10,937 nt of DNA from the NCBI GenBank assembly GCA_030632925.1, contig DAOVTU010000047.1:1-10937 (forward strand). Reading direction: 5' to 3'. The notes below the pieces were generated by a model. It worked only from the letters and a program-made list of their open reading frames with translations, made no database searches and was not told where the DNA came from. Both the position numbers and the translations under genes were made by a program. Shown piece after piece: positions 7,228 to 10,937 of this stretch (positions within the stretch are counted from its first letter, which is position 1; each line of letters begins with the position of its first letter). This DNA comes from Candidatus Krumholzibacteriia bacterium. GTDB taxonomy: Bacteria > Krumholzibacteriota > Krumholzibacteriia > LZORAL124-64-63.

Positions 7228-7677
7228 TTAATTGACCGTGAACCCTGCAGAGGCAAGGACCATGCCGTTGGCATCGAGCACCTTGACCTCCCAGTTGCCT
7301 GTCCAGGCAGGCAGGATGCGCTTGGAGGACCAGGTCCGCCAATCCGCTGATCCAACAGTCAACTCCACGCGGGCCATGGTTTTACCTTCATGGTACCAGA
7401 CGTGGGTCACAGCCGCGGGAGCCTCCAGGTTCTGGATCCGGGTCAGGCAGAAAACCCGCCCTTCCTCGGCAGAAAATCCGTCAGCGGCAAATTCGCCCGT
7501 TTTGCCCTCGATCGAGCGCGTGGCCCGGTCCACACCGGTGCCGAACATCACTTCGACCGCGGCGGCGGGGCCATCAGCCGCCACCTCGTCCTGGCCCCAC
7601 ACTACAGTGCCGGACATCAACAAGGCGAAAACCAGGACCATAATTCTCATGGAGCAGCGTGTGTTCATCCGTGACAT
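7228..7677 (-). CDS. DUF2914-like secreted protein
   Basis: The 149-aa product has an N-terminal signal peptide (MRIMVLVFALLMSGTVVWG-Q, predicted cut after about residue 28). A compact domain follows, with RVFCLTRIQNLEAPAAVTHVW, YHEGKTMARVELTVG, WRTWSSKRI and a final GNWEVKVLDANGMVLASAGF block. This pattern matches DUF2914 as I know it, a small beta-rich domain of unknown function often found with periplasmic or membrane proteins. I chose the ATG at 7677 because GGGAGG lies 7 nt before it; the ATG at 7683 sits only 1 nt from the same sequence. It lies 17 nt after the PPIase stop and 35 nt before the LpoA-like gene, so all three are probably one transcript. No enzymatic residues are evident. 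Confidence 0.85.
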   Translation of the reverse strand: MSRMNTRCSMRIMVLVFALLMSGTVVWGQDEVAADGPAAAVEVMFGTGVDRATRSIEGKTGEFAADGFSAEEGRVFCLTRIQNLEAPAAVTHVWYHEGKTMARVELTVGSADWRTWSSKRILPAWTGNWEVKVLDANGMVLASAGFTVN

Positions 7678-7694
7678 GCTCATTCCTCCCAGGT

Positions 7695-8927
7695 TCAGTT
7701 CTGACGCAGATCCTCAATGGACTGCGGGTTCAGGACCTTCGGATTGTTCAGGTTCTTGTTCAGGAACTTGGCGTCTTCAATCAACTCGCTATCGGGATAT
7801 TCTTCGATCAGCATAATCAGGTAACGCTCGGCGATGCGACGATCCTGCCAAGTGTCCAGAGCCACGTTGGCCGACATGAACAGGGCGTCGTCAGCCTTGG
7901 GGTCGTCCGGATAATCGGTGTGGATCATCGAGAGCAATTCCAGTTTGCGGTCGGGATCGGGCAGGGCCATGGCGCGGTTGAAAAGTTCCTCGGCGCTGGC
8001 ACCCTGGCCGGGCGTGTAGGCCCCCAGCATTTCCACCGGATAGGTGTTCCGCGCTTCCAGCAGGTAGTCCTTGATGATGGAATTCTGCCAGCCCGGCAGC
8101 ATGTCCTTCAGGACCTGGCTTTCGGCTTCGGCGAAGGTCTGGGGACGTTCGTATTCACGGTGGGTCACTTCGACCACATGCCAGCGATCGGCCACCTTGA
8201 TCGGGGCATGCAGGCCCATTTCCAAATCATAGACAGCGGTGGCGAACTGCTCCGAGCCGCGGATGAAGGGAATGAATCCGCCCTTGGCAAACCAGCCCGT
8301 GTTGCCGCCTTCTTTTTTGGTGTCGTCGTTGGTGCTCATCTCTTCCACCACATGAGGGAAGTTGTTCTTATAGTCCCCGCTCTGCAAACGCTGGTAGGCC
8401 AAGTCTGCATCGTCCTTGCTGAGGCACTCCACGTGGCGGGCCATCACCAGGCCCTGCTGGCGGAATTTGCCCTTGTTGACCGCGAAGTGGGCCCGCAGGT
8501 CTTCTTCATTGGGCTTGTTGTCCCGCAGCAGACCGTAGTTGCGCATGGCATAGTCCAGGGTGTTGCGGCGCTGGCTGATCAACTGGCGGGCCACATCCTG
8601 GTCGTTGTAGATCTTCAATTCCATGGCGCCCTGCACCATCAGCGACTGGTCAATCATCTTCTTGAGGGCCAGCCGTTCGCCATCCGGTCCCATGAAGTCG
8701 GCCTTCAAGCGGGGCGGCAATTCGTCAATGTACAACTCGAGCATGCGCTCGGTGATCTGCACGTCGCCGATCTTGGCAACCACGGTGCTGGTATCGTTGG
8801 TGAAATCGCCATACAGCGGCTTCCACTGGAAGCGGTCCTGACTGGACTCGTCGGTCTGGCAACCGGCCAGCGCCAACAACGCAACAACTACAACCATCAG
8901 GGCAAGGCAACGACGTACGGCGGACAT
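7695..8927 (-). CDS. Parvulin-type peptidyl-prolyl cis-trans isomerase lipoprotein (PpiC/SurA-like)
   Basis: The 410-aa product catalyses or assists proline isomerisation during folding of envelope proteins. Residues 1-23 form a signal peptide with lipobox LALAGC (Cys23), so it is membrane anchored. Residues ~45-155 form a SurA-like helical N-domain (VVAKIGDVQITERMLELYI; LKKMIDQSLMVQ). The parvulin domain spans ~160-258, with MARHVECLS (His165), a GGNTGWFAKGGFIP block and WHVVEVTHRE (His250), which matches the GGxLGxF and fG-Hiikv pattern of the family. Residues ~295-400 are TPR-like (ELFNRAMALPDPDRKLELLS; AERYLIMLIEEYPDSELIED). The start ATG has GAGGAGAA upstream. It is the first of three closely spaced genes ending with the LpoA-like lipoprotein. 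The combination of parvulin and C-terminal TPR-like repeats is less common than a plain PrsA or SurA layout. Confidence 0.92.
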   Translation of the reverse strand: MSAVRRCLALMVVVVALLALAGCQTDESSQDRFQWKPLYGDFTNDTSTVVAKIGDVQITERMLELYIDELPPRLKADFMGPDGERLALKKMIDQSLMVQGAMELKIYNDQDVARQLISQRRNTLDYAMRNYGLLRDNKPNEEDLRAHFAVNKGKFRQQGLVMARHVECLSKDDADLAYQRLQSGDYKNNFPHVVEEMSTNDDTKKEGGNTGWFAKGGFIPFIRGSEQFATAVYDLEMGLHAPIKVADRWHVVEVTHREYERPQTFAEAESQVLKDMLPGWQNSIIKDYLLEARNTYPVEMLGAYTPGQGASAEELFNRAMALPDPDRKLELLSMIHTDYPDDPKADDALFMSANVALDTWQDRRIAERYLIMLIEEYPDSELIEDAKFLNKNLNNPKVLNPQSIEDLRQN

Positions 8928-8951
8928 GTTGAATTCTCCTCGGCTTGAACG

Positions 8952-8992
8952 ATTTTCGGGTCAATTTCGGTCAATTTCGGGTCGATTATCGG
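8952..8992. repeat. Short 10-12-bp direct repeats upstream of the PPIase gene
   Basis: The plus strand reads ATTTTCGGGTCA, ATTTCGGTCA, ATTTCGGGTCG, ATTATCGG in direct succession. The units are about one DNA turn apart and begin 25 nt upstream of the PPIase start codon. On the gene's own strand the core is TGACCCGAAAT. They could be protein-binding sites or plain slippage products. Confidence 0.6.
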
Positions 8993-9036
8993 ATTGATCA
9001 CCTGGATGGATCAGGGCCTCTCGCGCCGGGCAGACG

Positions 9037-10140
9037 CTACAACAGGTCCTTGCGTCCCTGTTCTTCCAGTTTGGTGATGACTTCCTTGATTCTTTGGGCG
9101 TCGGCCTTGCGGCAGACCAGCAGTGCATCTTCGGTGTCCACGATTATCATATCACGGACGCCGATGAGCGCCACCATGCGATCGTCGACGCGGATCACAT
9201 TGTCCTGGCTGTCGACAGCCAGCAGGTCGGCCTGACCGCGGTTGGTTCCGTCCAGGTCGGCGGCCAATTCTCCCCACGCATCCCAGGCTCCGAGGTCCGA
9301 CCAGCGAAAAGTCGCCGGCAGAACCGTAAAACCGGGCAGTTTTTCCATGATGGCGAAATCGATGGAATCTGCGGGGCAATGGCGATAGGCGGTTTCCAAC
9401 GCCTCGGCGAACCCTTCGGTTCCGAATGATTCCGCAGCGGGGGCCATCAGGGCCACCACATCAGGCAAATGTTCATGGGCCATGGCCTCAAAATGGGCCG
9501 GATTCCAGACAAAAATACCGCTGTTCCAGAAATGTCGTCCGCCGCGCACGTAACCTTCGGCGGTGGCCAGATCCGGCTTTTCGACAAAACGCAGCCCCTG
9601 CCGAATATCCCCAGCCGTGTCTTCGGTCTCCAGGTAGCCATATCCGGTTTCCGGCTTATCCGGCGGAATGCCAATGGTGACTACGGTTGCCGAGGCGGCT
9701 GCCAGGTCAAAGGCAGCAGCCAACTGGTCGCGGAATTTTTCTTCGTCGGGAATAAAATGATCGGCTGGCAAGAGGGCCACCGGGGCACCGGGTGACAGGC
9801 GCGCCGCCACCCCCAGCCCGAGCACGGCACAAGGAGCGGTGTTGCGACCCACCGGTTCGGTGATCACATGGGAAGCTGGCAATTCGGGGAGTTCAGCGCG
9901 TGTGGCCTCGGAGAGACTGCCGCTGGTGATCACCAGCACGCGATCCGGACCCACCAGCGGGGCGACCCGGTCGTAGGTTTCGCGCAACAGGCTCTGGCCA
10001 CTGGCCAGGGCCTGCAACTGCTTGGGCCTGTCTGTCCGGCTCAAGGGCCAGAAGCGTGTGCCTCGGCCCCCAGCCATGATGACACAGATGCCCCGGTTCA
10101 GCGACCGGGGTGAGGTGGTCGAATCGGACATCATATCCAT
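9037..10140 (-). CDS. manC: Mannose-1-phosphate guanylyltransferase (GDP-mannose pyrophosphorylase)
   Basis: This enzyme makes GDP-mannose from mannose-1-phosphate and GTP in the cytoplasm, feeding LPS, exopolysaccharide or glycan synthesis. The 367-aa product carries the nucleotidyltransferase signature MAGGRGTRFWPLSRTDRPKQ (residues 22-41). Further family blocks are EPVGRNTAPC (95-104), LLPADHFI (123-130), KPETGYGYLE (162-171), the sugar-binding FVEKP (185-189), WNSGIF (205-210) and WSDLGAWDAWGE (280-291). The length fits the single-domain form; there is no C-terminal cupin phosphomannose isomerase domain. Start choice is uncertain: ATGs at 10140, 10134 and 10131 are all possible and a TTG at 10167 extends the frame. 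GGGACCTGGG precedes the first ATG. It lies 170 nt after rplI, an unusual neighbour, with hairpins between them, and 109 nt before the PPIase gene. Confidence 0.94.
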   Translation of the reverse strand: MDMMSDSTTSPRSLNRGICVIMAGGRGTRFWPLSRTDRPKQLQALASGQSLLRETYDRVAPLVGPDRVLVITSGSLSEATRAELPELPASHVITEPVGRNTAPCAVLGLGVAARLSPGAPVALLPADHFIPDEEKFRDQLAAAFDLAAASATVVTIGIPPDKPETGYGYLETEDTAGDIRQGLRFVEKPDLATAEGYVRGGRHFWNSGIFVWNPAHFEAMAHEHLPDVVALMAPAAESFGTEGFAEALETAYRHCPADSIDFAIMEKLPGFTVLPATFRWSDLGAWDAWGELAADLDGTNRGQADLLAVDSQDNVIRVDDRMVALIGVRDMIIVDTEDALLVCRKADAQRIKEVITKLEEQGRKDLL

Positions 10141-10151
10141 CCCAGGTCCCA

Positions 10152-10189
10152 GGGCCTCACGGCCCAATCAGGCCCCGGATCCGCCGGGG
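10152..10189 (-). other. Two GC-rich hairpins just upstream of manC
   Basis: On the manC sense strand, CCCCGG-CGGAT-CCGGGG (10189-10173) is followed by GGGCC-GTGA-GGCCC (10165-10152). The second has a GNRA-type tetraloop and ends 11 nt before the ATG at 10140. Neither is followed by a T-run, so they are not classical intrinsic terminators. Either could affect manC translation initiation or stabilise an RNA end after rplI. Confidence 0.55.
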
Positions 10190-10249
10190 TTGCGGCGGCC
10201 AGCGGCCTGATCGGTTGCTGGCAAGCTCATCTGGTCGACAAAACCGAAA

Positions 10250-10297
10250 GTCCACCGAAGGACCAGTCCACTGAAGAACCAGTCCACTGAAGGACTA
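10250..10297 (-). repeat. Three tandem 16-bp units with hairpin-forming GTCC/GGAC motifs, just after rplI
   Basis: Three 16-bp units starting at 10250, 10266 and 10282 follow the consensus GTCCACYGAAGRACCA (the third ends in GGACTA). Each contains GTCC and GGAC (or GAAC) six bases apart, so each can fold into a small hairpin. The array begins 13 nt beyond the rplI stop codon, in the 3' part of its transcript and in the manC leader. No T-run follows it. Confidence 0.8.
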
Positions 10298-10310
10298 TTT
10301 GTCCCACCAG

Positions 10311-10757
10311 CTACTCAGCTTTGACAACCCAGACCTTGGCCGTCACTTCAACCTCAGAGTGCAGCTTCACGCCGACCGAGTAAACACCCAACTGCTTGAT
10401 CGCATCTTCGATGACGATCTGCTGGTGCTCAATGGTCGTGTGATCGCTCTCGAGACTGGCGGCAATATCACGGGCGGAAACCGAACCGAAGAGCTTGTCT
10501 TCCTCGTCGGCCTCGACGGTGATGGTGCAGCTCAATTCGCCCAGCTTGGCGGCCAATTCTTCGGCGCCAGCCTTGCGCAGGTCATCACGCTTGGCCGAAA
10601 GCTTCATGTGCTCGGCGACCAATTTGCGGTGCCCATCGGTAGCCAGTACGGCCAAGCCTTTGGGGATCAGGTAATTGCGAGCAAAGCCCCGGGCCACGGT
10701 GACGGTTGCACCCATCTCGCCCAGGTTGTCAACGCTCTCCATCAGGATAACTTCCAT
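10311..10757 (-). CDS. rplI: 50S ribosomal protein L9
   Basis: L9 binds 23S rRNA at the base of the L1 stalk and helps keep the reading frame. The 148-aa product has the usual length and the N-terminal L9 signature (LGEMGATVTVARGFARNYL, IPKGLAVLAT at ~12-41). A long connecting helix (~42-78) and the C-terminal domain (FGSVSARDIAASLE; HSEVEVTAKVWVV) follow. The ATG is preceded by AAGGTGG with 6 nt spacing. In many bacteria rplI follows rpsF, rpsR and sometimes a DUF2232/YybS membrane protein gene, which fits the fragment upstream here. The following gene, manC, is not a typical partner; dnaB is more common. Confidence 0.97.
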   Translation of the reverse strand: MEVILMESVDNLGEMGATVTVARGFARNYLIPKGLAVLATDGHRKLVAEHMKLSAKRDDLRKAGAEELAAKLGELSCTITVEADEEDKLFGSVSARDIAASLESDHTTIEHQQIVIEDAIKQLGVYSVGVKLHSEVEVTAKVWVVKAE

Positions 10758-10812
10758 CTCAAACCACCTTAATCTTGGGAAAACGGCACAGTGGGCGTTT
10801 CTCCCAGGTCAT

Positions 10813-10838
10813 CATCAGACTCGTCAATCAGACTCGTC
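10813..10838 (-). repeat. 13-bp tandem duplication across the stop codon of the DUF2232-like gene
   Basis: On the minus strand GACGAGTCTGATT (10838-10826) is followed at once by GACGAGTCTGATG (10825-10813), so 12 of 13 bases match. The stop codon of the upstream gene is formed at the junction (GAT TGA). Because 13 is not a multiple of three, the duplication shifts the frame. Confidence 0.85.
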
Positions 10839-10937
10839 ATCGTTGTCGTCGTCGTCAGTGAAGCCGCGGGTTGCCAGATGGCGAATGTCCCACCACTGGT
10901 CAAGCACGCCCAGCGCCACTGCTATGTAGATGCCCGG
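10824..10937 (-). CDS. C-terminal end of a DUF2232/YybS-like membrane protein (partial)
   Basis: The open frame enters from the right edge and ends at TGA (10826-10824). The 37 visible residues are a hydrophobic segment (GIYIAVALGVLDQWWDIRH) followed by an acidic tail (GFTDDDDNDDESD). A last membrane helix running into LGxxDxWxDxR just upstream of rplI matches the end of DUF2232 (YybS-like) multi-pass proteins, which commonly sit at this spot in ribosomal protein operons. The function of that family is poorly known. The stop codon is created by a 13-bp tandem duplication and the tail may once have been longer. Only the end is visible, so the family call rests on one motif and context. Confidence 0.7.
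   Translation of the reverse strand, partial: PGIYIAVALGVLDQWWDIRHLATRGFTDDDDNDDESD

Noticed and set aside
7659..8948. 429-codon plus-strand open frame opposite the PPIase
   Set aside because: The parvulin motifs are on the minus strand; the plus translation is a hydrophobic-looking shadow without family blocks.
8960..9036. A sigma-70 promoter before the PPIase (GATAAT with an upstream CTGATC)
   Set aside because: The -10-like box is fair but the -35 match is only three of six; not strong enough to list as a feature.
10168..10200. An intrinsic terminator after rplI
   Set aside because: A GC hairpin exists but no T-run follows on the minus strand.
10800..10840. Selenocysteine read-through at the TGA of the DUF2232-like gene, given that selA is present
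   Set aside because: More in-frame stops follow within a few codons and no SECIS-like hairpin was seen; the tandem duplication explains the stop better.

Overview
The window looks like chromosomal DNA of a GC-rich, Gram-negative (two-membrane) bacterium. The evidence is three predicted lipoproteins with lipoboxes, a TonB-like protein, a periplasmic parvulin, a cell-wall amidase and an LpoA-like protein (TPR-like repeats followed by a periplasmic binding domain). The lineage cannot be fixed from the sequence. The set of housekeeping genes among poorly characterised envelope genes would suit an uncultured FCB-group or Krumholzibacteriota/Eisenbacteria-like phylum, but that is a guess. No rRNA, tRNA, CRISPR array, insertion sequence or phage gene was seen. 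It reads as ordinary core genome, with several odd details.

Layout. Left (1-1785, minus strand): selA (selenocysteine synthase) and, overlapping its stop by one base, the start of an unrecognised gene that resembles a P-loop ATPase with a degenerate Walker A motif. A 200-bp divergent spacer (1786-1985) holds a strong G-quadruplex motif and a short upstream ORF with a good ribosome binding site. Centre (1986-5259, plus strand): a large lipoprotein amidase with two Amidase_3-like domains, the first apparently active and the second lacking all zinc ligands, followed 7 bp later by a TonB-like single-pass protein. Right (10937-5243, minus strand): the end of a DUF2232/YybS-like membrane protein, rplI (ribosomal protein L9), manC (mannose-1-phosphate guanylyltransferase), a parvulin-like peptidyl-prolyl isomerase lipoprotein, a DUF2914-like secreted protein, and an LpoA/LivJ-like lipoprotein. 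The TonB-like gene and the last lipoprotein gene converge and overlap by 17 bp.

Working together. The right-hand cluster starts with translation genes and passes into envelope functions: GDP-mannose supply, outer-membrane or periplasmic folding, and a possible activator of wall synthesis. The amidase and TonB-like pair is also an envelope unit (wall hydrolysis and energy transduction or trans-envelope linkage). selA implies that the organism makes selenoproteins, although none is visible here.

The points most worth a second look are: (i) the pseudo-amidase domain fused to an active one; (ii) a possible CCC-UGA +1 frameshift start of that gene; (iii) a 13-bp duplication that seems to have cut the C-terminus of the DUF2232-like protein; (iv) a 16-bp three-unit hairpin repeat just after rplI; (v) the G4 motif before selA; and (vi) the recurrence of 10-16-bp tandem duplications at four places.
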